DNA of 64,000 nucleotides from Amphibalanus amphitrite (lineage: Eukaryota > Arthropoda > Thecostraca > Balanomorpha > Balanidae). The notes below the pieces were generated by a model. It was given only the letters and a program-made list of their open reading frames with translations. It was not told the DNA's origin and ran no database searches. Location: positions 186,001-250,000 of the forward strand of contig NW_024881824.1 in the NCBI RefSeq assembly GCF_019059575.1, written 5' to 3'. How positions within the stretch are numbered: the first letter of the stretch is position 1; each line of letters begins with the position of its first letter. Below, one piece after another: positions 49,201-60,799 of the stretch. The position numbers were made by a program, and so were the translations under genes.

Positions 49201-52200
49201 TTGGTTGACGTCTACGTGATGCAACCGGCCAAGATGTTGTTCTCTCTCCACACACAGCTCCGTGACGTGACTGTCTGAGGTGGATCGCCTCTGACCGTGG
49301 CCAGGGAGGTCCCCGTCGCGGGCACGGTGCCCAGTAGCAGCCGAATATGGAGCACGCCCGTCCGATGAAGCAGATTCATCTGCTTGTGCCAATGGCGTGC
49401 ATATCGCGGCAAGGTCGCAGAGCGGCGAATGCAATTGACCGTTACTATTGTCGAGTTCGGTGCACCGTTGCAAGGATGCAACCGGCACGGGTATTTCTTT
49501 TGGATCAATTGAGCTGCCATGTTACGCGGTAGTGCTGTGGACTGGAGCTGGAGCCCGTTGACCAGGGCGTTTATCGGTGTCGATCGCGAGACCCGGGTTG
49601 CCCTTGGCACTGGTGGAGGCCGTGAGCGGGGTCAGTAGGTCTACTATCTGTGTGCCGGAGCAGGGGGCTGCACTGTGCCACCGAGCTGTCAGAGGTTGTC
49701 GTCACCGCTGCAGTGCGATGTCATGTCAGAGATGTTATAGCGTGGGATGCATCCCGCTGTATCTGTCTTCAGAACTACTACACGACGTCGAGCCGAGCAG
49801 TGGAGCATACACTGACGCGACGCTTTTTGTACAGCGACTGCTAAACACGTTCCACGTGGCACCATATACAGCGCAGCCCTAGACCGTGCTTCTCTCGGAT
49901 AACGCGAATACCCCCGATATTTCTGTGAATGATTTCAGAGCTGCAGCGGCCGAGCTCTGATTATATAACAGACTGGCTGGATCGTCGGGACTCCTGGCAC
50001 GGCGCTCTTCGGCTTCCTGCGTCGGAATGGAGCCATCCAAAAGACCTTGAGCGGTTACCAGCCAGCACTGTGCGTGGGCAGTGGCGGGCTGGCGACTGTG
50101 TCGCGCACACGATTCTTGTGGTTTAGCTCGAGATGGCCGTACCAGATTGGTTTGGGTAATCCAAATCCTGTGTGGATCTCAGGCGGAATGGAATTTGGAA
50201 CGCAACGCTGCCTTATGCAAGGAGTAAAGCAAATACATAGGTACCTAGTCGAGGGAAGTGAGTGCCGAGCCCGAGTCCAGGGGTAGTAGCGTAGAAACGG
50301 CGTAAAAATTACATGTGAGCTCTCTTTTGTCTGAGGTTATTCCATCCTTAAAATATAAACTATGTTTTTTTCCAGAACATTGAGTGACTTTTCTCTTTCG
50401 GGATTGGCTGTAATTGGCTGTTAGGAAAAAATATTGATACCTTATGGATATCTTCTTGGTCGATATGATATGCTAATGCAAAAGCAGTTTGAATTTTGAT
50501 GGAGGCCGAGCATAGATATTCCTCCCCAACCACCATGGTGTTCCCCGATGTTCATCACCCACAAACAAATGGAGTCACCAACAAACACATCACCATGTGG
50601 TGTTATTTAATCACCGATGATCCCCAACAACGATAGCATAACATCCGGCCATTCAATGTCTCCGCGCGGGTCCAAAATAGGGCTCGCAGTGCGCGGGGTC
50701 CCGCCAGTCACCAGAGAGGCATGTTGGTAGGTGTGAGGAATGACTGTGTGAGGAGTGTGATTGCAGGGGTGGCGTTCCTTCGGCCTTTGTCACCGTAAGC
50801 TATTCGCTGCACGCGTCATGCCACTGTCCCGTGTCGATTGAACGGTGGGGAGCGTGAGATGTAGAAATGGGACGTGATTTGTCGCAGTCAGGTCGGGGTA
50901 TGAGATGGAGTTGTGTGACTGTTGCTGGGCAATCGACGCCTCTAGTTTTTTCTTGGTGAAGTCTGGCCATTGTCCATGATTGCCCTGTGCTCACTCATGA
51001 ATATCCTTAGGAGATCTTCACTGCAGGAAGCTCAGAGCAGATCAATGTCAAAGTCCAAATGCGTCGAGATTTACCCTTAAATAGCTACCTACATTTTTTA
51101 AGCCAGCGTAAAGTGGCAGTCTTTTGTGCGATTATGGCGCTAATTTGGGTAATTATGTGTCTCGTAACCTGAACATAAGGTAGATCAGTGCAGTGCAGAT
51201 GGTCATGTGGAAAACAGTAAACGGTGCCTGCATACAGGACATTCGAATGGTTTACGTCAGTCTTTGAACTGCCGACGGGCGTGTGAAGTGTAAAAATGTA
51301 ACCGCAGTTTACACGGTAAACTATTAACCGCATAATTTGTTTTTTCGTCTGCTACCAATTTACCTGCATTGAATTCCTCTTACGAGAACACGCTTTTTAT
51401 TGGTTTACTGCAATAGTTAAACAAAAACACCATTATGCAAGTGCACAGCTTAGCTGTTGACAGCTGTCTCTTCCCAGAATATCTATCGGAAGAATAGTGT
51501 GGATGGAGATTTTCACACAACACTTTGACCTCGATGTGGTTTTGATTTGACTTCCTTTCATTATGTTTCCGATTCAGCTTCGACCCTTGCGAACGAGTTC
51601 ACGACACTTAGCCTCAACTCGCCGTCGTTAATTCGCTCCACCTTTTGGCGTGCTTTCGTAAGGCCGAAAGTCTCAGGTGAATTGCGAAGATGTTTTCTGT
51701 CCACGCAGTTGTAATTAGTGCTTGGTGTGTGTGTGACATTGAATAATCGCTCACAATTTTATCGCATAGTTTGAGTGGACTGTTTTAAAGATTTATAAGC
51801 TGTTTTATAGATTTTGTTGGTCAATTGGGATGAAGGGGATTCCCCTCTTCTCCCATTTCTCTGAATAAAGGCGTGGCACATGGCTACCCAAGGGCTATCC
51901 GTCCCTTCCTAAAGTTTTCCCTCTCGACTTCCCTCTCGGTCTCGGTCTCTCGAAGTTTCGGCGGCGCGACCGACAGGTTCCGGCATGTCCGTCCGCAGCG
52001 ACACCGTTTTGCCTGATCATGGCGCGGCACCGGCCCATACACTGGGTCCGGAACCCGTAACGTTACGCAATTGGGGGGTGGCATGTCGTCAGCCGGCCCG
52101 GGCCTCGTGGCGGCCCGATCGGACCCGATGGAATGCGAAGATTGTGAATCGATGAGGTACACCCCTTGAATCAACCCTGTTCAGCTCTTTGACCCCGGTT

Positions 52201-52516
52201 TGAGTGGTGGCTCGGTCGTTGGCGAACTCACGAGTCGGGTCGGCCGAGCCGCGTCATCGCTGTCATGAATGGCCTACGATAGCGGCACTCCTGAATGGGC
52301 ACGATAAGGCCAGTAGTAGGTGGCGAGCTGAGAACGGTAGCCGACGGTGGTGTCCCTGCGATTGACCGGCTGCTCGGCGGCAATTGAGTGAAAGCTGCCG
52401 GCGCCGCGACGTCGCCAAGTCGAGCTCCGAGCGCTGCCGGCCGGCGCCGCGCTAAATCGGAAGTGTGGACGCGGCGCGGCGAGCGGCCGCCGGCCCGGGC
52501 AGCCCGCCGCGCGCGC
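46258..52516. other. About 6 kb with no gene recognised; GC-rich islands
   Basis: GC-rich islands at 46260-46720 and 48120-49180 hold overlapping frames on both strands (up to 262 codons at 48420-49208). Their translations are Arg/Pro/Ala-rich with no domain, as expected from composition alone. Between them the sequence is ordinary. These islands may be promoters or first exons of genes continuing elsewhere. Confidence 0.35.
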
Positions 52517-52580
52517 TGACGTCACGACCTCCGAGAGACCACTCACCTTATAAAGCCGGCCGGCCCGACGGCACTTCAGT
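52517..52580 (+). promoter_or_regulatory. CRE-TATA-Inr core promoter
   Basis: A perfect TGACGTCA is at 52517-52524, TATAAA at 52549-52554, and an arthropod-type initiator TTCAGT at 52575-52580. With the A at 52578 as +1, TATA begins at -29 and the CRE at -61. This spacing is textbook for a focused promoter. It predicts a 103-nt leader before the first ATG at 52681, with no earlier ATG. Confidence 0.75.
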
Positions 52581-52680
52581 AGCAACCAGTCAGCGACGAG
52601 AGACGGGCCGTGCTCCGCCGATCCGCGAGCCCGACACAGTGTGCTTTCGAGACCGAGCGATCGCCTCATACGCAAGCGTC

Positions 52681-53169
52681 ATGCACGCAGCCCGCGCCGA
52701 CCCCACCCGCACCCGTCCGCAGTTCAGCATGCGTGCCGATCCGACGCGCACCAGACCGGTGTTCCAGCTGAGGGCGGACCCGACCAGGACCAGGTCGGCC
52801 GTCCAGGAGCTGCGGGCAGACCCGACCCGAACCAGGTCGGCTGTTCAGGAGCTGAGGGCTGACCCGACCAGAACGCGACCGGTCATCAACTTCAGGGCAG
52901 ATCCGACCAGAACACGGCCTGCCATTCAGCTGAGAGCGGACCCGACCAGGACCCGGCCGTTTGTGCAGCTGAAGGCGGACCCAACCCGCACTCGGCCAGC
53001 GCTTCTGCTGCGGGCTGACCCGACGCGCACCCGCCCGGCACTGGAGCTGCGGGCTGACCCGACGCGCACCCGCCCGTGCCTGGAGCTCCGAGCTGACCCG
53101 ACCCGGACCCGGCCAGCTCTGGAGCTGCGGGCTGACCCGACCCGGACTCGTCCGGCGCTGAGCTGTTAG
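52681..53169 (+). CDS. Twelve-repeat ADPTRTR protein, unknown family
   Basis: The 162 residues are MHAA followed by twelve units: ten of 13 residues and two of 14. The consensus is RADPTRTRPALEL; ADPTRTR is invariant in all twelve, the leading Arg is Lys once, and the tail varies as a short, mostly hydrophobic linker (PVFQL, SAVQEL, PVINF, PALLL, ending PALSC). Codons vary freely under this constancy: all four Ala codons, and all six Arg codons at the last Arg of the motif, so protein-level selection rather than recent DNA duplication explains the sameness. There is no signal peptide, membrane span or dibasic site; the protein is basic and probably extended, in cytosol or nucleus. It is intronless. 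I chose the start as the first ATG downstream of the TATA/initiator; the frame is also open further upstream, but that part lies outside the predicted transcript. I recognise no family. Confidence 0.8.
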   Translation: MHAARADPTRTRPQFSMRADPTRTRPVFQLRADPTRTRSAVQELRADPTRTRSAVQELRADPTRTRPVINFRADPTRTRPAIQLRADPTRTRPFVQLKADPTRTRPALLLRADPTRTRPALELRADPTRTRPCLELRADPTRTRPALELRADPTRTRPALSC

Positions 53170-53640
53170 GACCGCGGCAGCTCGCGACTCATCCGGTGGT
53201 GTCCAGCAGCGTCCTCAAAGAGGAGTCGGCTGGAGATGAAGAGAGAGCGTGTACCAAAGAGTTGGGACCAAGCGTTCACTGGGACCTATAGATCTCACTG
53301 CCGTGCCGTGTAGGCGGCGCCTCTGACCGGGCGCGGCCGGCCCTGTGTCGCGCCGCGCGCCTCCCGCCGCCGCAACCTGTTACCACTGTCAGTGCCGCCC
53401 GACCGGCCGGCCGCCGGCTGCTCATCCTGTGTAGATATTTGTGTACAAATGGCTCGGTGGAGATCACGGTCAACGTTCCTCTTGTTGTAGATCTGATGGC
53501 GATCTGCGGCTTTTCCCAGATCCGTCACCGACAGCGCGCTCAACGGCTCTTGTGTTGTTAATTATTTGTGCGCGTTTGACTACTCTGTGTTATATTATTC
53601 AGTGTTATTTATTCGGATAATACATTTTATGGATAGACAT
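53170..53640 (+). promoter_or_regulatory. Probable 3' UTR with Pumilio-type and AU-rich motifs
   Basis: Downstream of the ADPTRTR frame are TGTAGATA (53430-53437), matching the Pumilio site UGUANAUA, and TTATTTATT (53605-53613), matching the AU-rich destabilising nonamer UUAUUUA(U/A)(U/A). An AATACA variant polyadenylation word follows near 53618. Together these suggest a short-lived, tightly controlled mRNA. Each motif alone could be chance. Confidence 0.45.
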
Positions 53641-55385
53641 GATCACGGTATTTTGTATCGGAACGCCTGCGGCGAAGATGTGAGCTGCATCTTCAGAATG
53701 AGGCACTTGTCTGGGATCGGGAGATTATTCATAATCGGGATCGGGATGTGCACAATCGGAAGATTCTCCACAGTTTTGACATCAGTCATCACCTCGCCCT
53801 TGAGCCAATGCTGCGCTTGGGCCACCCCTAAGGGCAATGACCGCTGAGGTCTGCGAGCTCCGGGGAAGGAGCAGGACACTGGCTGGCCTCCGGGTCTGCA
53901 CACAGCCCTGGTCCACGCAGGACCCGCGGCGACCGTCCGGCCGGCTGGATGGCCTGTTTTTGTCCACCCGGCCGGCACGTGACGAATGGACCGAGCACGT
54001 GGGTCCAGTGGGGCTCCACCACGTGGCTCGTCCTTCCCGCAGTCGAGTCCGGCCTCACGTAAAGTGGCGCCAAAATTAACGAGCTATACGCCCTACTTGT
54101 AAGGATTGAATGGGCGATAGTAGAAATTACAAATGCGGCGCTATCCATAACACAGATATTCAAATTAAGTTTATTGAACGCACCCGATGCTTACTGGTGT
54201 GTTATCCTTCACTTGATACACTTGTCTAATGAAATATCTGACCCCTTACATCTTCTGTTCAGGTTAAGATACAGTTGACTGTCTCATTTGACACAGTGAA
54301 CTTTCGCGTACCGTGAACCTTTTGCCCCGGCGTAGGATGGTCCCTGTTTGGTGCGATAGATCCGGCCTGATAACACTGTCACCGGCGTGATATGGCAAAT
54401 GCCAAACGGGAATGTCAGCAGGCACACGGAATTACCTGCATTATTCTGGGAATCCAGCACGCCCTCCAACCAGCTCATCGAACTTTCCGCGCCACGGTCT
54501 GTGCGACCGCGCGGCGCATTTTCACCTTGTGTCCGCGACCTGCGCCGCCCACGGCTCGCGGCACGCCCACGTACCCTGTTAGTCTTCCTTGTTGGCACCG
54601 AAAACGCCATTCACACCACCTCAAGTCACTTTGAAACGTTGGTATGCCGTATTTCCCTGGCAAGTTACGATTGTCTGGTTTTTGTAGCGCGGACAATCAT
54701 ATTCCATAACTTGCTGAGCTGTGAGTGTCTTTATTTAGTACCGCGAAAGGCTATCTGTGGTCATTCATGGTGGATAGATGGCTAACTATCGGCTCATTAT
54801 AACGTGTCACAGTACCACTTTGGGAATAAGAGTTGTTCTAAGCGCAAGCTAGTCCATCGCAGTTCATTGTCAGGCAAAATAATCCTTGAACAGTTTAACA
54901 GATTGAAGCTCATTAGAGAAGAAAATGATAATCACACTCGATATTGTTTTGTTAGAAGTCTTAGAGTCATATTTTTCCCAGGTTTATGTTTGTATGATAT
55001 AAAACTTTATCGGAATTCACTGGGATTGTATTGCGTATGCAAGTCCAAATATTTCGGCCAATATTGTTTGGCCTTGGTCACTGGACAACTACAATAAATA
55101 GCCTTGAATAACCCTATAAGTATAGCTCACATTGCAGCGATACCCAAAATTCTAAATTAAATTCACAGACAAAAAATTCAAATCCCCGCGCGCTATCAAC
55201 CATGTAGGAGATTCCAAGTTAAGAATATCTAGATACACTCACTATTTCCTATCAAAGTATGCTGTAAATTTAACTATAAAATACATACAAACACACAGAC
55301 AAGAAGTTATACACAGAACACATTCGGCGTCATTAGTTTTTAATTCAGTCCACTCATACTACAGTGATGAGAGGAACGAATATCA
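53641..55385. other. No gene seen
   Basis: Frames up to 132 codons lie on both strands without motifs. The sequence becomes AT-rich after 54700. No transposon ends were identified. Confidence 0.35.
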
Positions 55386-55523
55386 TCTTGCGTTTTTTAG
55401 AGGCAAATCCCAAATTGGGCTCAGTGCGAATTTTCCAACATCTCTGTTCATATCTGGATCCTTCTCTTTTATTTCGATGGCCTCGCGCACTGTCCTCTTC
55501 CTCCAATCACTGACATAGGCTAC
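55386..55523 (-). pseudogene. C-terminal scrap of a Penelope-like or related retroelement
   Basis: The minus-strand frame reads VAYVSDWRKRTVREAIEIKE, then KDPDMNRDVGKFALSPIWD and a stop. The pattern RxxREAIxI....xMNRDxGxxxLSxxWD closes many GIY-YIG-bearing Penelope-like proteins and some related retroelements. Only about 46 residues remain; upstream sequence on the minus strand does not continue the domain. It is not from the same subfamily as the pair at 1905-3208. Confidence 0.55.
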
Positions 55524-56228
55524 TGTTCTTGCCTCCAAAGTCGTTAGAAGTTGGAGGCTTCTCAAAGTTGTTAGAAGTCGTAAAGGTCGAAACATCAAAG
55601 CCATGCAAACAAGCACGTTAATGACTATAAGTGTGAATCCTGCCTACCTAGTTTGGAGGTTATCTGCTGCTTGACCTCAGCGTTAGATATATCAGTTATT
55701 TCTCAAATGGCGATGGCAAGTAGTGCGTATCCGCGGTTTAGCATGTCGTTTAGTTATTTAGAATTGCAATCAGTACAAGAAGGCCACGATTTTACACAGT
55801 GCTGCCGCCGCCAACAAACCAAAAACGCTTGATTTACAATGGTAGGTATTCATAGTTTTGTGCAGTTTATATTTTGGGTATTCGCTAATCTACCATGATA
55901 CGTTAATTTTGCCTTCGATAGTGTCGATGTGCTTTCGTCTCAGCAATCACAAGAGAATCCAGCTCCGCGGCAGTGAATCCTGAATCTTATATTCCCATTT
56001 GAGCAGGCATTTTGAGGAATGAAGATCGTTTGCCCTGCCTAGAGCACTTTGTCATTGGAATGGTCACGGCCCCCGGCCTGTCACAGTTTGTTACAATCAC
56101 AGGGACTTCTGTCACAGGTATCAGTTACATGTGGGATCCGTTTCTCTGTGTTACCATGCAGCAACTGGTAATGCGAAACTGTTGACCACTGATCGACACT
56201 TGTTTTACAAGCTGCTACATGGTCCTTT
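55524..56228. other. No gene seen
   Basis: Ordinary AT-moderate sequence between the retroelement scrap and hAT element 2, with no recognisable motif. Confidence 0.4.
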
Positions 56229-58248
56229 CACTGGCGGTCGCAGCCGCTAGCAAAAGGGGGGGCCAAAGTCACACTCGCGGGACATAACATTTATCCGTCA
56301 CCGGGGGGGGGGGGGGTGATCGGCTAATTTTTTACGTCCACGAGGTGCCGCGCAGTTGGCATTACTTCATCTTCTGATTCTTGCGTGAAATCTTTAAGCT
56401 CAATTTAAGGCAAAATCACCAGTTCCATTTCCCGTCCCACGGTGCTTCCACCGGTCGGCCCACTGCACCATGACGACGGATCGGTGTAGCATAGGTATAC
56501 TGGAAGGTCAGGCACGCGGATTCATGACCTTACCACTATAAAACAATTCGGAAAAGTACAGATACCTCTTGCTTTGAACAAGCATGGGAAACCCAGAGAG
56601 CATTTTCAGACTATGGCATTTACCCATATGGGTAACATATCTAGTTGTGTGGCGGCGGGAGAGAGTAGGTACACCGACCTCTGGAGAGTGGAGACCCCCC
56701 ACAGGTTCCGAGCTTTCAAAATTGGCATCTGAGGGCCGCGCGCGACTCCTGCGGGGCTTCGCAACGGCTCTATTGGGGCTCACTCAACCTGCCTAGTCTT
56801 ACTGCTAAAAAGACTGGCCCTGAGCCCTAAGGAATTCATCAGTCTCTGCCAGCCCCAGGACCCACACCGGCTCATGGGGTCCCGACGTCGAAATATGAGG
56901 GAATCTGCGCGGGACCATCAGGACGTAAAGTAATCTCGATCAGGACCAACGTAAGGCTGTGCCGGAGACTGCGTGAGCCCTCTGATCTTCAGAAACCCAC
57001 CCATGTATGTTTTCACGTAGAGGCCAGTTTAGGGCCCTCAGAGACCAGTACAGGGCCTGCAAACTACAAAGGCCAGTAGTTTGAGACAATCAGTGACCGA
57101 GTTGGGCTCTCAGAGGCTAATGTGGGTCATTACAGGCCAACATGGGCCCTCAGAGGTCAGCGTGGGGCCCTAAAAGACCGGCATGAGCCGTCGTTGGACC
57201 CCAGAGGCCAGCAGAGGGCCCTCAAAGGCCAAGATGGGCCCTCCTCAGAGGCCAATGCAGGCCCTTAGAGGCCGGCATCGGGTCTTCAGCAGCCAGTGCG
57301 GGGCCCTCATTGGCACCTAAAGATTCGTCTTGGGACACCACAGACAGAAATAAGGCCACCAGAGACCGGTGTGAGACCATCAGACGCCGGTTGGGACCCC
57401 TGAGGCCGGTTAGGGGCCTCATAGGCCAGATGTGGAGTCTCAGAGGTTGATGTAGGCTCTTAGCGGTCAACGTGGGCGCTTGACCGCCACTGAAGTTCCC
57501 TCAGAGGTCAGTGTAGGGCGCTCAAAGACCGGTGTGGGAGCTATATTAATAGCTGGGCGTGGGTTTTTTGAGCCTCGTGACGATCGAGGGCCCCATACAC
57601 CTATATGGGGGCCCATTGGTTGTTTGAGGGGGGAAATGATATGATGGCCCCCTTTATTGACCTTTGGGGGGGCATGGCCCTGATGCCCCCCCCCCCCCCC
57701 CCCGCGACCGCCACTGTGTACACATTACACACATGCCCCTGAGATTACATACTAGCTCATGCAAACTCTATGCAGGCCCCGGAGTTCCCACGCTAATCCT
57801 TAAGAAACCAAGCCGGCATACGGCGTCACCACCGGGCTTCTGAGGTGCACAGCACCAACCCATGAGGTCTTACTTTAGTGTCTTAGAGCCAATCTCCTTT
57901 AGCAGGGCCCACCCACCACTGCCGAAGCGGGTCTCATTCCAGCCATTGCTGGGCCTACGAGAGCCTCAATTAAACCCACGCTGATATTCCATATAAGATC
58001 CGGCCATACTCGTGAACCGGTGCCAGCGACGCTGACCGCCAAATTGACAGAATGCGAAACTGAGCCCACTCATGAGTGAAATTTACGTCCTTTGATGGCG
58101 CAAGAAAGAAAATGAAACATACGAAAAGCTTTTTTAGGACTTTTGTTCGATCTGAAAGGTGGGGCCAAAAGATAGTATGGCCCCACCTTTCAGCACCAAA
58201 GGGGGGGCCATGGCCCCCGTGGCCCCCCCCCCCCTGGGACCGCCAGTG
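56229..58248. mobile_element. hAT-type non-autonomous element 2
   Basis: The left end CACTGGCGGTCGCAG and right end (complement) CACTGGCGGTCCCAG are flanked by the perfect 8-bp duplication GGTCCTTT (56221-56228, 58249-58256). The interior is an array of about 25-bp AGAGGCCAGYGTGGGGCCCTC-like units (56990-57560), akin to those in hAT element 1. A second, internal right-type terminus, CCGCGACCGCCACTG, lies at about 57701-57715 and pairs better with the left end than the outer one does, so this may be two related elements overlapped. G-run/C-run hairpins abut the termini. No transposase was seen. Confidence 0.8.
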
Positions 58249-59787
58249 GGTCCTTTGTGTGTTTACTTTGGTTCATTGGGTACACAGACTGTTTTGGAAT
58301 AGGGCTCATCAGTTACGCGAGGCGGCTACTGGCCTTCATATAGTTAAGTTATATAACTCGCTAAATTTTCGGTTCGTTGGAAAAGACAAAAAGCAACTTT
58401 TTTAGATTTTGATGATAACTGTGTTCATTGCGAATTGTTGATTTTTTTTTACCGAGAATCACCAGCAGGATATGCACCACTGACAGGCGAAATCGATAAT
58501 TAGAATTGAGCAATTTAATGGCTGGAAGTCGATTGCTTGAAAGTCTCATAACAGCCATACGATATAATTTTGAATTTTGTTTTCTTAATGAAGTATTATC
58601 TACTGTCATCTTTGTTCCTACCAAAATTTCGTATTTGGGCTTATTTGAATGGTGGCGCGATTTTTTTAGTCGCTTTGTTGGTATGAATACCGCTGCACAC
58701 AAAAAACTAACGTCATACCGTTTCACTCATGGAGTTTCTTGATGTTTTTCTCCAGCTTTGTTCGGCAGAAAATCCCGATTCAGGTCAGCCCTCTGACTCA
58801 GTCCGTCTGGAGTTTCGTAGTGAGATGAGTTTACCTGATTTTGTCAATGCATGCTGATGCACAATGTCGAGTTAGCCAGCAGCACTGGACCAGAATGTAC
58901 TCTGCAACGGTTGCACAATAAGGAAGAAGGGTTCCAGAGTCGGGTATTCTGTTGAATGCTGCGACTGTTGCAAGTTACTAGTATGTCTGCGGCACCGTTC
59001 CTCGCTGGGTTTAGTTCGTGCCTACAGCTAAGTTGCAAGAACCGCTGACACAGTTGTATGCAAATGGTTTTAGTCTGGGTATCATCGCGTCTATGTGCAG
59101 CTTATGTCAAGTTTATCTCTGCGCTTTCAACCTACTTTTGCCTCTTCTGAATTGTGCACAGCACGGCATTGCGGTTTTTGCGGAGAAAAATGTGTGATTC
59201 TCTGAATACACGTGTCGCCTTTTCTGGCGGCGGATTTTGGCTGTGGCCATGGGTTCAGCGGCTGCATTCTTGTCGTGATGATAGGTCTATTTTCTGCTTT
59301 TTTAGCTTTGAATTAGAGCTGGTGTATTACCAGTGCATGAAAGCTCCTATATCCCTTTGGCTACTTCCTGCAACATAGCACATAACACATGCAATATTCT
59401 CGCAAGATTTGTGATGAGGGCTAAATTATAACGGTGAAAATAAAATTACATAGCTGCGCAGTCATTCTAGAGATAATCTTACTCATAACTATGTCATTTA
59501 TAAGCAAATATTTTACGCCAATAAGGGACCAAAAAATTTGCTCAGAGTCATGCCATCCAAATCAAGTACCGCGCTATGTTAGATATAAAATTGGTTTGAA
59601 ACCGAATTTGAATCCGTACTTGGGTTTTAAGATAAACGAGCATGCTGGTTTACCAGCAGGCAGCGCCAGGTGTGATAAATAAAGCCTATCTAAAGTTTCG
59701 TTGACATTCCCCATGGAAATGATTTATTATTATTTTTACCATGGTAAAAGCGATCACATATACAACTTTGGTTGTGCTGGTCTTGAC
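58249..59787. other. No gene seen
   Basis: AT-rich sequence with short frames up to 121 codons lacking motifs. No splice-linked coding pattern was recognised. Confidence 0.4.
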
Positions 59788-59791
59788 TTAA

Positions 59792-60795
59792 CCCTATTCC
59801 TGGCGGGCTCCGCCGGGACAAGAAACTGGCGGGGGGGGGGGGGCCGATTCGGCCCCCCCTTCAGATCTCAAAAACTACACATCGCAGCGACAAACGGTAA
59901 ACGGCATCGGATACGCACGGTCAAGATCTACAATTTTTACTAAGGTCATTTTCAGGTCAGGTCAAAGATGACGTCACAGGGGTCGAAAAAGTCAAAATGG
60001 CGGCGCTAGATATGGAGAGAGTTTTTCTCGAATAACTTTCGAATTAGTCAAGATAGGAACAAACTAAGGGCATCATCGTGATCCTCTCGTCAATCCGCAT
60101 CGAATGATATATATGTTGACCTCGAAAGGTCAAGGTCAAAGGTTGACCTCAGGTCACGTGACCTCGAGGTCATCATGTATATCATTCGATGCGTCTTGAC
60201 GAGCTGAACACAATGAGACCATCCACGCGTCTGTATCTTGTTCCTGTACGGAGTTATTGTCCAAAAACCTTTGGTGACCTTTGATGACGTCACATGACCT
60301 CACAGCTGCCCAACAGCAAAACAGACCTCAAGGTAGTGAAGGTTGATCGTATATGAAGTCATGTATGGTATATGGGGCCATTCCGACCCGTTTTAGTGGT
60401 AAAAACAGGGAGTTGATTTTTCCCCCCATTGACTTATAATGGGGAGGTCGCGAAACTGACCTGACCTTAGGTCACCGATATCAAAATTCCGAGATAAACA
60501 AATTGCACATACTGGTACCCTAACTAAAGCCTGAAGAGAAGAAATTGATCGGTCAAAAACTCTAGCTCTGGTGTGATTGCAAACTTTTCTGAGGAAGGGT
60601 CACCAAACCGCCTCTGGTGACCTGACCTGAGGTCAGATCAACTCAAAATTTTCAGACATGTTGCGTAGAAGCCTTTTAGGAAAAGTCAGAAAATTTGAGC
60701 TTCCTAGCTCAACGCGTTTGGGAGAAATAACCAAAAAAACCTCAGGGGGGGGGGGGGCTCCTGAGCCCCCCCCCCCCCCCCCGCCAGGAATAGGG
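59792..60795 (+). mobile_element. TTAA-flanked, piggyBac-like non-autonomous element D
   Basis: TTAA at 59788-59791 and 60796-60799 flank identical inverted ends CCCTATTCCTGGCGGG. Hairpins sit just inside: GGGGGGCCGATTCGGCCCCC on the left and GGGGGGCTC...GAGCCCCCC on the right. The 1004-bp body has dense AGGTCA/TGACCT words, TGACGTCA at 59969-59976 and 60285-60292, and AAAATGGCGGC at 59994-60004. It is the best-preserved member of the A/D lineage and encodes nothing. Long uninterrupted G- and C-runs and identical ends suggest a young insertion. Confidence 0.85.
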
Positions 60796-60799
60796 TTAA

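Noticed and set aside
48371-49208. Several overlapping frames of 115-262 codons
   Set aside because: Frames stay open on both strands at once in a GC-rich island; the translations are Arg/Pro/Ala-rich with no motif.
52465-52680. 72-codon upstream extension of the ADPTRTR frame
   Set aside because: It begins upstream of the CRE and TATA box, so its ATG would not be in the predicted transcript.
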